From: Microvirga sp.
GTDB taxonomy: Bacteria; Pseudomonadota; Alphaproteobacteria; Rhizobiales; Beijerinckiaceae
Direction: 5' to 3'
Assembly (NCBI RefSeq): GCF_014699075.1
Contig: NZ_JACXAB010000013.1
Location: 40,866-104,865 of the forward strand
DNA length: 64,000 bases
Shown: piece by piece, positions 53,184-61,649 of the stretch
Layout: every line of letters starts with the position of its first letter
Numbering within the stretch: the stretch's first letter is position 1
Made by a program: the position numbers and the translations under genes
Notes under the pieces: model-generated
Told to the model about the DNA's origin: nothing
Databases searched by the model: none
What the model saw: only the letters and a program-made list of their open reading frames with translations

Positions 53184-53642
53184 ATGGAGATGCCATCCAC
53201 CCGCAGGGCAGACGAGCTGGCATCAGGTGGATGCGGCTCGCTCACGGAGGATCTGAGCCGTCTGCTTCGAATTGAACTGCTCAGGGACACCTGTTCCGCC
53301 GCCACGGTCGCTGGTCTCTTTTCCATGCACCGCCGCACGCTGACCCGGCACCTGCGCACCGAGGGGCTCGCGTTCCGGCAGGTGGCGAACGAGGTCCGCT
53401 TCGAGATCGCATGCCAGTTGCTGCAGAACACCGACATGGCGCTCAGTCAGGTTGCAGCGGCCCTCAAGTACTCCGAGCCGAGCGCCTTCACGCGGGCCTT
53501 CCGACGCTGGTCAGGTCAAACCCCGTCGGCGTGGCGTGCCGGCCATCCCCATGCCCGGAAAGTGCGGCTGCGAAAGTCGCTTGGTCCCCGCGCGGACCGG
53601 GAATCCGGCAGCCCGCCCAGACGGCCGGACAAACGCTTCTGA
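53184..53642 (+). CDS. AraC-type DNA-binding-domain-only regulator
   Basis: This 152-residue protein consists almost only of the AraC double HTH: VAGLFSMHRRTLTRHLRTEGLAF and LSQVAAALKYSEPSAFTRAFRRWSGQTPSAWR. It closely matches the C-terminal third of the regulator at 48496-49596 but lacks the sensor domain. The start follows GGGGGAAGGAG. With its own copy of the shared operator, it may compete with or fine-tune the full regulator (inference). It appears intact rather than a decayed pseudogene. Confidence 0.82.
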   Translation: MEMPSTRRADELASGGCGSLTEDLSRLLRIELLRDTCSAATVAGLFSMHRRTLTRHLRTEGLAFRQVANEVRFEIACQLLQNTDMALSQVAAALKYSEPSAFTRAFRRWSGQTPSAWRAGHPHARKVRLRKSLGPRADRESGSPPRRPDKRF

Positions 53643-53949
53643 TCCGGCCATCCTGTGGCTGACGGCGACCCATGGGTCGCCCTCATGACGAGGTTGATCG
53701 CTCCACTGCTCCGATCCCAGAGTAGGCAATCCAGAGGCCTCGCTCGTTTCCCGTATTGCAGTCCTAAACTGTCAAAGCGTTGGCTCAACGGGTCAAGCAG
53801 CGGATGCCGGGCGGTTCATACTCAAATCTGCAAACAAGCCGGACAGCCGCGACACTGGGCATGGGAGACGATCCCTCAGTTCCTTCGCTGATCCGGCGTC
53901 CTGGCGGTCCATTGCGGCCGCCCGTTGGGAGCACAGCGCGGAGACGATC
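53643..53949. other. Intergenic region upstream of the phosphotransacetylase operon
   Basis: About 307 bases with no supported gene. The notable content is the shared GTCAA operator near 53770-53799. No convincing terminator for the upstream regulator gene was seen. Confidence 0.5.
53769..53799 (+). promoter_or_regulatory. Shared operator, site upstream of phosphotransacetylase/acetate kinase operon
   Basis: GTCAA (53771-53775) and GTCAAGCA (53792-53799) are 21 nt apart as at the other sites; the middle element is degenerate (GGCT at 53782). CATACT (53818-53823) lies 20 nt after GTCAAG. It is about 150 nt upstream of the start codon. Confidence 0.6.
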
Positions 53950-54930
53950 ATGACGGTTGCGATTCCAGCCCCCAGTGCGTCTCAGCAGGGTCAGCGGCGG
54001 CACGACAAGTACGACCGGCTCATCGCGACGGCCCAGGCGCTTCCCAAGTTGAAGGTAGCTGTGGCTCACCCTTGCGACGCAGCGTCCATGGGTGCGGTGT
54101 TCGAGGCGGTCGGGCTCGGCCTGATCGAACCGATCCTGGTGGGGCCGCCGGATAAGATCCGAGCCGCTGCCGCCGCCCTCAACAGGGACCTGTCGACGGC
54201 CCGGCTCGTCGAAGCCGCGCACAGCCATGCGGCGGCCGACAAGGCGGTTGAACTCGTCAAGGCCGGGGAAGCCGAGGCGCTGATGAAGGGCAGCCTGCAT
54301 ACGGATGAGCTCATGGGCGCTGTGGTTCGCCGCGAGGGCGGCCTCCGGACCGCCCGCCGGGTCAGCCATTGCTTTGTCATGGACGTTCCCGGCCATGAGA
54401 CCGCGCTCATCATCACCGATGCAGCGGTGAACATCGCGCCGACCTTGGAGGACAAGGTCCACATCGTCCAGAACGCCATCGACCTTGCCCGCGCACTGCG
54501 GGTTGATCCGGTGCGTGTCGCGATCCTGTCGGCGATGGAAACAGTCAACCCGAGGGTGCCTTCGACCATTGACGCGGCGGCCTTGTGCAAGATGGCCGAC
54601 CGCGGGCAGATCACCGGCGGCATCCTCGATGGCCCGCTGGCCCTCGACAACGCCATCGATCTCGGCGCCGCGACGATCAAGAAGATCCAGTCGCCGGTCG
54701 CCGGGCAAGCCAATGTGCTCGTCGTTCCGGATCTCGAAGCCGGCAACATGCTCGCCAAGAGCCTGACCTTCCTGGCCGACGCGGATGCCGCCGGCATCGT
54801 GCTCGGCGCCCGGGTGCCAATCATCCTCACCAGCCGGGCCGACTCGACGATCACGCGGCTTGCCTCCTGCGCCGTAGCCTCGCTCGTAGCCGACGCGCAG
54901 CGCACCCGTTTCGCCATCGCGGAGGTCTGA
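53950..54930 (+). CDS. Phosphate acetyl/butyryltransferase family protein
   Basis: This 326-residue PTA_PTB-family enzyme interconverts acyl-CoA and acyl-phosphate. Motifs are VAVAHPCDAASMGAVFEA near the start, EALMKGSLHTDELMGAVV, CFVMDVPGHETALIITDAAVNI, ILDGPLALDNAIDL and NVLVVPDLEAGNML. The length is that of the short Pta/Ptb form, without the MaoC domain of bifunctional relatives. It is followed 3 nt later by acetate kinase. Acetyl-CoA from PflB is the likely substrate; butyryl- or 3-hydroxybutyryl-CoA cannot be excluded. Confidence 0.9.
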   Translation: MTVAIPAPSASQQGQRRHDKYDRLIATAQALPKLKVAVAHPCDAASMGAVFEAVGLGLIEPILVGPPDKIRAAAAALNRDLSTARLVEAAHSHAAADKAVELVKAGEAEALMKGSLHTDELMGAVVRREGGLRTARRVSHCFVMDVPGHETALIITDAAVNIAPTLEDKVHIVQNAIDLARALRVDPVRVAILSAMETVNPRVPSTIDAAALCKMADRGQITGGILDGPLALDNAIDLGAATIKKIQSPVAGQANVLVVPDLEAGNMLAKSLTFLADADAAGIVLGARVPIILTSRADSTITRLASCAVASLVADAQRTRFAIAEV

Positions 54931-54933
54931 GTC

Positions 54934-56142
54934 ATGATCCCCGTCCTCATCGTTCTCAACGCAGGATCGTCGAGCCTCAAGTTCCAGGTCTTCGACATGC
55001 TGGACAATGCCGAGCCGCGGCTGGTCTGGAAGGGGCTCTACGAAGGTTTGGGGGGCGCCGCTCATTTCGTCATCAGGCACGCCCGAGGCGCGGACCTCGA
55101 CGAGATGTCGTGGAATTCCGGTGAGGAGTTCGGACATGAGGAGGCGCTTGCACACCTGATCTCCTGGTTGCGGGAGCATCAGGAGGGACGCAAGCTTGCG
55201 GCTATCGGACACAGAGTGGTTCATGGCGGCCAGTCCTTCTCCCGTCCGGTCCTCGTCGATGACTCCATCGTCCAAGCGCTTGAGGCGCTGGTACCGCTCG
55301 CGCCGCTTCATCAGCCCCACAATCTTGAACCGATCCGGATTATGCGCCGGCGCCTGCCGGGGATGCCACAAGTCGCATGCTTCGACACGGCTTTCCACCA
55401 GACGCAGTCTGACATCGCGAGCCTGTTTGCCTTGCCGCGAGAGATGAGGGAGGGCGGCGTGCGGCGCTATGGCTTCCACGGGCTGTCCTACGACTACATC
55501 GCATCTGTGCTCGCAGACTACGATCCACGTCTGGCTGAGGGCAGGGTGATCGTGGCCCATCTTGGGAACGGCGCAAGCCTGTGCGCCCTCAAGGACGGTG
55601 TCAGCGTCGCGACAACCATGGGCTTCTCAGCCCTCGATGGCCTGCCAATGGGCACCCGCTGCGGTGCCATTGATGCTGGTGTCGTCTTTTACATGCTACG
55701 CGAGATGAAGCTTACCCCGGAGGAAGCCGAGAGCGTGCTTTACAAGAAGTCAGGCTTGCTTGGGGTATCCGGTATTTCGAACGACATGCGGATGCTGCGG
55801 TCGAAAGCGACGACGAACGCCGATGCCAAACGCGCCATCGACCTGTTCGCCTATCGTATCACGCGTGAAATCGGATCCCTTGTTGCGGCACTCGGCGGGA
55901 TCGATGGGCTCGTCTTCACGGCCGGCATCGGCGAGAACGACGTGGCGACCCGCGCCGAGGTGATGGCCGGCCTAACATGGGCCGGGCTCACCATGGATGA
56001 AAGCGCCAATCGCATCGGCGGGCCGCGGATCTCTACCGGATCCGGACCCTCGGCGTGGGTCATTCCAACCGACGAGGAACTGGTGATCGCCCGGCAGACG
56101 CGCAGCGTCCTTGAGTCCACGCAAGCCAAACTCGCATCCTGA
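54934..56142 (+). CDS. ackA: Acetate/propionate kinase
   Basis: This 402-residue ASKHA-fold kinase makes ATP from acyl-phosphate. Motifs are LIVLNAGSSSLKFQVF at the start, IGHRVVHGGQSFSRPV, FDTAFHQTQ, YGFHGLSYDYIA, VIVAHLGNGASLCALKDG and GLVFTAGIGENDVATRAEV. All belong to AckA. It is encoded with the acyltransferase, giving substrate-level ATP from acetyl-CoA. Confidence 0.94.
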   Translation: MIPVLIVLNAGSSSLKFQVFDMLDNAEPRLVWKGLYEGLGGAAHFVIRHARGADLDEMSWNSGEEFGHEEALAHLISWLREHQEGRKLAAIGHRVVHGGQSFSRPVLVDDSIVQALEALVPLAPLHQPHNLEPIRIMRRRLPGMPQVACFDTAFHQTQSDIASLFALPREMREGGVRRYGFHGLSYDYIASVLADYDPRLAEGRVIVAHLGNGASLCALKDGVSVATTMGFSALDGLPMGTRCGAIDAGVVFYMLREMKLTPEEAESVLYKKSGLLGVSGISNDMRMLRSKATTNADAKRAIDLFAYRITREIGSLVAALGGIDGLVFTAGIGENDVATRAEVMAGLTWAGLTMDESANRIGGPRISTGSGPSAWVIPTDEELVIARQTRSVLESTQAKLAS

Positions 56143-56159
56143 ACAAGGAGATTGATGCC

Positions 56160-56672
56160 ATGGAAACGCTGAAGACGAAACCGGAAGAGTCAAAGGCCCA
56201 GCAGGAACTCGGGGACGAGACGTTCATGTCGGCGTCCGACTTGCGCACCTACATGACGGAAATGCAGTCGGCGAAAGCCATGAAGTCGGTCGACGGCATG
56301 GATAAAGCCGGCCAGGCGCGCGAAGCACTGATCAAGCGGATGGCTGAACCCATCGACCTGACGCCTGAGCGCCTGAAGGAAATCGTGCAGCCGCTGAAGA
56401 CGAAGCTGCGGGCGGCGGCTGAACGCGGTCAAACCGAGCTGATGGTGATGCGCTTCCCCAATGCGTTGTGCACAGACCAAGGCCGCGCGATCAACAACTC
56501 GGATCCGAGCTGGCCGGAAACCCTCACCGGACGCCCGCGCCAAGCCTATGAACTCTGGCAGAACCAGCTTAGGCCGGCAGGGTTCAGGCTGAGCGCAATG
56601 ATCATCGAATGGCCAAGCGGAATGCCGGGTGACGTCGGCTTCTTCCTCAAATGGGGTGAGGCCAAAAAATAA
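56160..56672 (+). CDS. Conserved hypothetical protein in the acetate/polyester operon
   Basis: This 170-residue soluble protein has a helical N-terminal half (SASDLRTYMTEMQSAKAMKSVDG and KEIVQPLKTKLRAAAERGQ) and a globular C-terminal part (MVMRFPNALCTDQGRAINN, then RPAGFRLSAMIIEWPSGMPGDVGFFLKW). AAGGAG precedes the start. The position between ackA and the PhaC-like gene suggests a linked accessory role. No known domain is recognised. Confidence 0.7.
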   Translation: METLKTKPEESKAQQELGDETFMSASDLRTYMTEMQSAKAMKSVDGMDKAGQAREALIKRMAEPIDLTPERLKEIVQPLKTKLRAAAERGQTELMVMRFPNALCTDQGRAINNSDPSWPETLTGRPRQAYELWQNQLRPAGFRLSAMIIEWPSGMPGDVGFFLKWGEAKK

Positions 56673-56708
56673 CTCCTTCCGGAGCTCTCCCATGTGAGGA
56701 CGAGTGCA

Positions 56709-59126
56709 ATGGCACAGGTCGAACCGAGAACTGAGCGGAGCCAGGATGGTGTTCAAGCACGGCTGACGGAGGTCACCCGTGCCCAGGTGAAAGTCGCCGA
56801 AGTTTATCAGGAGCGATGCACAGGTGCGGTTCAGCGCTACGTTGATGCGGTGAAGGCTGCGAGCGCTCCATGGCAGGAACGGACTGCCCACCCGATGGGG
56901 CCGCTTGATCTCTGGCGCGATGCCAGTGCCTACTGGCTCGACTTCACGCAGCGTTCGATCCTGTTCTGGGACACGCTGCGCCAGCGCGGCAACAACTGGC
57001 TCGAGCACGAGAAGGCCGGCAAGCCGCCGCTGCTGGATTTCGACTGGGAGATGGTCGCGGACGCCCGCACGTTCGAGCGGCCCGCTAACTATGCCCTCGT
57101 CCAGATCACCCCGCCGGATGGCATCAAGACCGACCCGGCGAACCGCCCCTTCGTCGTCATCGATCCGCGCGCCGGCCACGGTCCCGGCATCGGTGGCTTC
57201 AAGCAGGACTCGCAGGTCGGGGTGGCGCTCAAGGCCGGGCACCCGGTCTACTGCGTAATCTTCTTTCCCGAACCGGAGCCCGGGCAGACGCTCGCCGATG
57301 TGTCCCGCGCAGAGGCCGAGTTCCTTCGCATCGTTGGCGAGCGTCATCCAAAGACGCGCAAGCCGGTCGTAGTTGGCAATTGTCAGGGCGGCTGGGCCTC
57401 CATGCTCCTCGGCGCCCTTGAACCGGATCTCGTCGGTCCCATCGTCATCAATGGGGCGCCGATGTCGTACTGGGCCGGCAATGATGGCGAGAACCCGATG
57501 CGCTATGCCGGCGGCATGCTCGGCGGCACCTGGCCAGCGCTCTTGGCCAGTGACCTGGGCGCCGGCACGTTCGATGGCGCCTACCTCGTCGAGAACTTCG
57601 AGTCCCTCAATCCCGCCAACACGTATTTCGACAAGTACTACAACCTCTTTTCCAAGATCGACACCGAACCGGAGCGCTTCCTGGAATTCGAGCGCTGGTG
57701 GGGCGGCTTCTTCCTGATGGGTCGCCAGGAGATCAAGTGGATCGTCGAGAACCTGTTCGTGGGTAACAACCTCGCGGACGGTGACGCCGAGTGGTCCGAG
57801 GGCTGCGCCTTCGACCTGCGTGCGATCCAGTCGCCGATCATCCTGTTCGCGTCGCTCGGCGACAACATCACGCCGCCGCAGCAGGCGTTCAACTGGGTGG
57901 CCGACCTTTACCCGACCACGGAGGCCCTCAAGGCAAACGGACAAGTGATCGTCGGCCTGATGCACAAGAGCGTCGGCCATCTCGGCATCTTCGTCTCGGG
58001 TGCTGTCGCCAAGCGCGAGCACACCCAGATTGTCGACCTGATCGAGTACATCGAGCATCTGCCGCCGGGCCTCTATGGCATGCAGTTCGAGGAGACGAAA
58101 ACGAACGGCAGCGTGCATTACGACGTGCTGCTGACCGAACGGCGGGTCGAGGACCTCCAGATCCTGCAGAAATACGGTCGCAAGGACGAGGGGCCGTTCA
58201 AGGTGGTCGAGAAGACTTCGGAGACCCTCGCTTCCGCCTACGAGTCATTCGTGCATCCGTTCGTGGCCCCGATGGTTACCCCGGCGGCCGCCAAGACCGC
58301 CAGGGCGCTCAATCCGCAGCGGGCGCAACGCTGGGCGGTGTCGGATCTCAATCCCTTCCTGTGGCCGCTTAAGGGCATGGCCGACATGACGCGCGCGAAC
58401 CGCGCGCCGCGTGACAACGAAGGCCCGATGGCGGCAATGGAGCACTGGATGGCCGCCGTCACCTCCGCCTCCTGGGACTTATATCGCGACCTGCGCGATG
58501 CGTCGGTTGAGAACACCTTCTTCCGCATCTACGGCCCGGCCAGCGTCGGTATGGCCGGGGAGGATGAGGGAGGTGTCGCGGATGAGCCGAGCGGCATGCG
58601 GAATGCTCCGCTGGTCAAGGAGGCGCTGACGCATATCGAGGACGGTGACCGGACAAAGGGAATGGTCCGGGCGGCGCTCCTGTTGATGAAGGCCGGCACG
58701 GGGCGACGGAGGCTCTCGGCCATGAAGCGGGCACGGGACCTCGTCGGCAAGGACATCGGCCTCCTCGACATGTCCATGGAGGCCGCTCGCGGGATCATTC
58801 GCGAGCAATCCTACATCGTCGATCTGGAGCCGGTGAAGGCGCTCATGGCGCTTCCCAAGCTTCTGCGGACGCCCGATGACCGGCGCGGGCTGCTCGATCT
58901 GCTCGACCGCGTGGAAAGACGCATCGAGGCCAACGACAAGCAGGTCACCTTACTGGGCGAGATCCGGCGCCTCCTCGCCGAAGACGGTGATGGAGATGGC
59001 GCAACGGGCGAGCCGATCACCGTGACGTCGGTCAAAAACCCGCCAGAAGTTCGCCCAGAAACGATGGTCAAGCAGGGTTCCAACCGTCGCTCCGGCGGCA
59101 CCCGACGCACGAGGGCAACTCCATGA
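56709..59126 (+). CDS. DUF3141 family protein, PhaC-like alpha/beta hydrolase
   Basis: This 805-residue protein has an alpha/beta-hydrolase core like PHA synthase. The nucleophile elbow GNCQGGWASML (Cys near residue 225) is the G-x-C-x-G-G box of PhaC. LFASLGDNITPPQQAFNW supplies Asp (about 384) and KSVGHLGIFVSG the His (about 422). A long C-terminal half of unknown fold follows. It could polymerise or transfer hydroxyacyl groups, but activity is unproven. The start at 56709 follows GAGGA. It overlaps the reductase gene by 4 nt. Confidence 0.88.
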   Translation: MAQVEPRTERSQDGVQARLTEVTRAQVKVAEVYQERCTGAVQRYVDAVKAASAPWQERTAHPMGPLDLWRDASAYWLDFTQRSILFWDTLRQRGNNWLEHEKAGKPPLLDFDWEMVADARTFERPANYALVQITPPDGIKTDPANRPFVVIDPRAGHGPGIGGFKQDSQVGVALKAGHPVYCVIFFPEPEPGQTLADVSRAEAEFLRIVGERHPKTRKPVVVGNCQGGWASMLLGALEPDLVGPIVINGAPMSYWAGNDGENPMRYAGGMLGGTWPALLASDLGAGTFDGAYLVENFESLNPANTYFDKYYNLFSKIDTEPERFLEFERWWGGFFLMGRQEIKWIVENLFVGNNLADGDAEWSEGCAFDLRAIQSPIILFASLGDNITPPQQAFNWVADLYPTTEALKANGQVIVGLMHKSVGHLGIFVSGAVAKREHTQIVDLIEYIEHLPPGLYGMQFEETKTNGSVHYDVLLTERRVEDLQILQKYGRKDEGPFKVVEKTSETLASAYESFVHPFVAPMVTPAAAKTARALNPQRAQRWAVSDLNPFLWPLKGMADMTRANRAPRDNEGPMAAMEHWMAAVTSASWDLYRDLRDASVENTFFRIYGPASVGMAGEDEGGVADEPSGMRNAPLVKEALTHIEDGDRTKGMVRAALLLMKAGTGRRRLSAMKRARDLVGKDIGLLDMSMEAARGIIREQSYIVDLEPVKALMALPKLLRTPDDRRGLLDLLDRVERRIEANDKQVTLLGEIRRLLAEDGDGDGATGEPITVTSVKNPPEVRPETMVKQGSNRRSGGTRRTRATP

Positions 59127-59929
59127 ACGATCAAGCGACCGACCCGACCCGAACGGCCATTCAGTCGAAGATTCTGCACGGCAAGCGGGCTCTCGTTATC
59201 GGCATCGCCAACGCGGATTCGATTGCCTATGGCTGCGCCCGGATCTTTCGCCAGCTCGGGGCCGATCTCGCGGTCACGTATCTCAACGAGAAGGCAAAGC
59301 CCTATGTCGAGCCGCTGGCTAGAGAGCTCGGTGCCTCGGTCTTCGTGCCCTGCGACGTCGCGCAGGGCGGCCAGCTTGAGGCTGTGTTCGAACAGATCCG
59401 CGGGACCTGGGGCAGCCTCGACATCGCGCTCCATTCCATCGCGTTCGCGCCGAAGGAGGAGTTGCAGGGGCGGCTCGTCGACAGTTCCAGTGAGGCGTTC
59501 AAGGTGGCGATGGACATCTCCTGCCATTCCTTCATCCGCATGGCGCGGCTCGCCGAGCCGTTGATGCGCGATGGCGGAACGCTTCTGGCGATGAGCTATC
59601 ACGGCGCCAACAAGGTCGTCCCAAACTACAACCTCATGGGTCCGGTGAAGGCAGCACTGGAGAGTGCTGTGCGCTACCTCGCCTATGAGCTGGGCGACAA
59701 GCACATCCGGGTGCACGCCGTGTCGCCCGGTCCGCTGAAGACGCGGGCGGCCTCCGGCCTCAAGGATTTCGACGTTCTTCTGTCTGAGGCGGTCGATCGG
59801 GCGCCCATCGGGGAGTTGGTCGACATCGAGGACGTCGGTCTCACGGCAGCCTATCTTACGACTCCGTTCGCGCGACGGCTCACCGGGACGACCACCTATG
59901 TCGATGGCGGGCTCAGCATCATGGCATGA
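59123..59929 (+). CDS. fabI: Enoyl-ACP reductase, FabI type
   Basis: This 268-residue short-chain dehydrogenase of the FabI group has VIGIANADSIAYGCARIFRQ (FabI-type cofactor loop), AFAPKEELQGRLVDSS and YHGANKVVPNYNLMGPVKAALESAVRYLA with the catalytic Tyr and Lys. It reduces enoyl-ACP or enoyl-CoA. As part of an acetate/PhaC-like operon it is probably not the housekeeping FabI and may work on an acyl-CoA. The start overlaps the DUF3141 stop (ATGA). Confidence 0.9.
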   Translation: MNDQATDPTRTAIQSKILHGKRALVIGIANADSIAYGCARIFRQLGADLAVTYLNEKAKPYVEPLARELGASVFVPCDVAQGGQLEAVFEQIRGTWGSLDIALHSIAFAPKEELQGRLVDSSSEAFKVAMDISCHSFIRMARLAEPLMRDGGTLLAMSYHGANKVVPNYNLMGPVKAALESAVRYLAYELGDKHIRVHAVSPGPLKTRAASGLKDFDVLLSEAVDRAPIGELVDIEDVGLTAAYLTTPFARRLTGTTTYVDGGLSIMA

Positions 59930-59970
59930 CGCTGAGCCAACGCGTGAACAGTGACCAACAGGAGGTTCTG

Positions 59971-60237
59971 ATGACTTCCATTTACTTGTCGTTGAGCGGA
60001 CTTGCCGCTCTTTCAGTTTCAACTCTTCTCGTGGTTGGAACCGCTGTGGCGCAAGTGCCCGATCGGCAATCCTCGCCTGATCGCTCCAAGGTTCGACAGC
60101 AGACTCTGTCGCCCGTTCAGCAGCAGGTTGGTCTGCAGGCGGATGCGCGCAAAAGCAGCTCGGACGCCGACAGAAAGGTCCGCGAGATGGACCGCCGCCT
60201 TAACCGCACCCTGCGCAGTGTTTGCAGCGGGTGTTAG
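59971..60237 (+). CDS. Small exported hypothetical protein
   Basis: This 88-residue protein has a signal peptide (YLSLSGLAALSVSTLLVVGTAVAQ). The mature part is charged and Gln/Ser/Arg-rich and ends VCSGC. The start at 59971 follows AGGAGG by 5 nt; a longer in-frame start at 59926 lacks such a site. Function unknown. Confidence 0.7.
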   Translation: MTSIYLSLSGLAALSVSTLLVVGTAVAQVPDRQSSPDRSKVRQQTLSPVQQQVGLQADARKSSSDADRKVREMDRRLNRTLRSVCSGC

Positions 60238-60260
60238 CGGCAGCCCAAAAGGAGAAAACC

Positions 60261-61376
60261 GTGCGTTCTGTGGATCCACGTGAGGCCGTGAATTCCTGGG
60301 AGGAGGCTGCCTCCCAAGACGCATCCTATGTGGAGAAGGCGCTCGGTCTCATCCTGCTTCTGGTCCTGGCCGTCGGCTGCATCTTCGTCCTCAAGCCGTT
60401 CCTGACGGCCATCTTTCTTGCCGTCACTCTGTGTGTCTCCACATGGCCCCTGTTCCGGAGGGCGGAGCAACTGCTGGGAGGTCGGCAGACGGTCGCGGCC
60501 CTGATCATGACTCTAGCCATAACCGGCTTGCTCGTGCTCCCGCTCGTCGCGCTTGGATCGAACCTAGCGGATGACGTGGTCCGGCTTAATGCTGCGGTCC
60601 ACTCCGCCATCGAGCGCGGCCTGCCGCCGCCCGGCTGGCTCGGGCGTGTGCCCCTGATGGGAGACGAGGCGGAGCGGATGTGGCTTCAGGTATCCCAGCA
60701 GGGTGTGGGGCTGGGACCTGTTTTCGCACCCTATGCGGAGCCAGTGCGGGAATGGGCACTGCATCAAGGAGCATCGCTTCTCTCGGGCACGCTTCAGGTC
60801 GTCTTCGGCATCATCCTGGCTTTCTTCCTCTACCGCGACGGGACCTGTGTCGATCATCGCCTTGACTGGGCGATGTCCCGCCTGGGTGGCTGGCGGGCCC
60901 GGCACGTGCTCAAGGCAGCCGGGGCGACCATCAAGGGCGTCGTCAACGGAGTCCTCGGTACTGCCTTGGCTCAGGGCATCCTGCTCGGCTTCTGCTTCTG
61001 GCTGGCCGGAGTTCCCGGCGCGGTCGTGCTTGGAGCCTTGGGCGTGGTGCTGAGCCTTGTGCCAATGGGCCTGCTGCTGCTTTGGCTGCCCGCAGGCCTG
61101 TGGCTGATGTCTGACGGTCACACGGGATGGGCCGTGTTCGTGATGGCTTGGAACGGCCTCTTCGTCGGAAACCTCGACAACATTCTGCGACCCTATCTTA
61201 TCAGCCGCGGCGTCAGGATGCCGATGGTGCTGATCTTTCTGGGTGTGCTCGGCGGGCTTCTGGCGTTCGGGATTGTTGGGGTTTTCCTCGGCCCCGTCCT
61301 GCTCGCGGTCGCCCACACGCTTTTCCAGGACTGGGGACGGGCCAGTGAAACTGAAACCGCGCTCGGACCTGCCTGA
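60261..61376 (+). CDS. AI-2E family transporter
   Basis: This 371-residue membrane protein of the AI-2E/UPF0118 family has an N-terminal helix pair (LGLILLLVLAVGCIFVLKPFLTAIFLAV), a central soluble part and five to six C-terminal helices, ending FLGPVLLAVAHTLFQDW. The family includes the AI-2 exporter TqsA and Na+/H+ antiporters, so the substrate is open. GTG start at 60261 follows AAAGGAG. Confidence 0.88.
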   Translation: MRSVDPREAVNSWEEAASQDASYVEKALGLILLLVLAVGCIFVLKPFLTAIFLAVTLCVSTWPLFRRAEQLLGGRQTVAALIMTLAITGLLVLPLVALGSNLADDVVRLNAAVHSAIERGLPPPGWLGRVPLMGDEAERMWLQVSQQGVGLGPVFAPYAEPVREWALHQGASLLSGTLQVVFGIILAFFLYRDGTCVDHRLDWAMSRLGGWRARHVLKAAGATIKGVVNGVLGTALAQGILLGFCFWLAGVPGAVVLGALGVVLSLVPMGLLLLWLPAGLWLMSDGHTGWAVFVMAWNGLFVGNLDNILRPYLISRGVRMPMVLIFLGVLGGLLAFGIVGVFLGPVLLAVAHTLFQDWGRASETETALGPA

Positions 61377-61403
61377 CTGACCGCAATGTGGAGAGAAAAG
61401 ACC

Positions 61404-61649
61404 ATGGACATTTCCGTTTCGAAGAAGCCCGATCCTCTGCCGCTCATCGTTGGGATGCTTGGGGACAAGGTGGCCGTCGAGGCCGGGTTGAGCAGCGACA
61501 TCGCTGTAGCCCTCGCGATTCTGGGCGTCGATCAGGTGCTGGCTGCCATCGAGGCCGAACTCGGCATATCGCCTGAACTGGTTGCCACGCGTGGTGCGGG
61601 GACGATCACTGATCGTGTCCAGGCATCTTTAATGGGAGAGACGGTATGA
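61404..61649 (+). CDS. Hypothetical protein
   Basis: This 81-residue mainly helical protein (DPLPLIVGMLGDKVAVEAGLSSDIAVALAILGVDQVLAAIEAEL) has no signal or membrane anchor. ATG at 61404 is preceded by GAGAG. The stop overlaps the next start (ATGA), so it is translated with the membrane protein downstream. Function unknown. Confidence 0.65.
   Translation: MDISVSKKPDPLPLIVGMLGDKVAVEAGLSSDIAVALAILGVDQVLAAIEAELGISPELVATRGAGTITDRVQASLMGETV

Noticed and set aside
53785..55560. 591-codon minus-strand frame opposite the phosphotransacetylase and ackA genes
   Set aside because: Antisense to two well-defined enzymes; no domain visible.
56190..58118. 642-codon minus-strand frame opposite the DUF3141 gene
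   Set aside because: Antisense shadow; no motif and no ribosome site of note.
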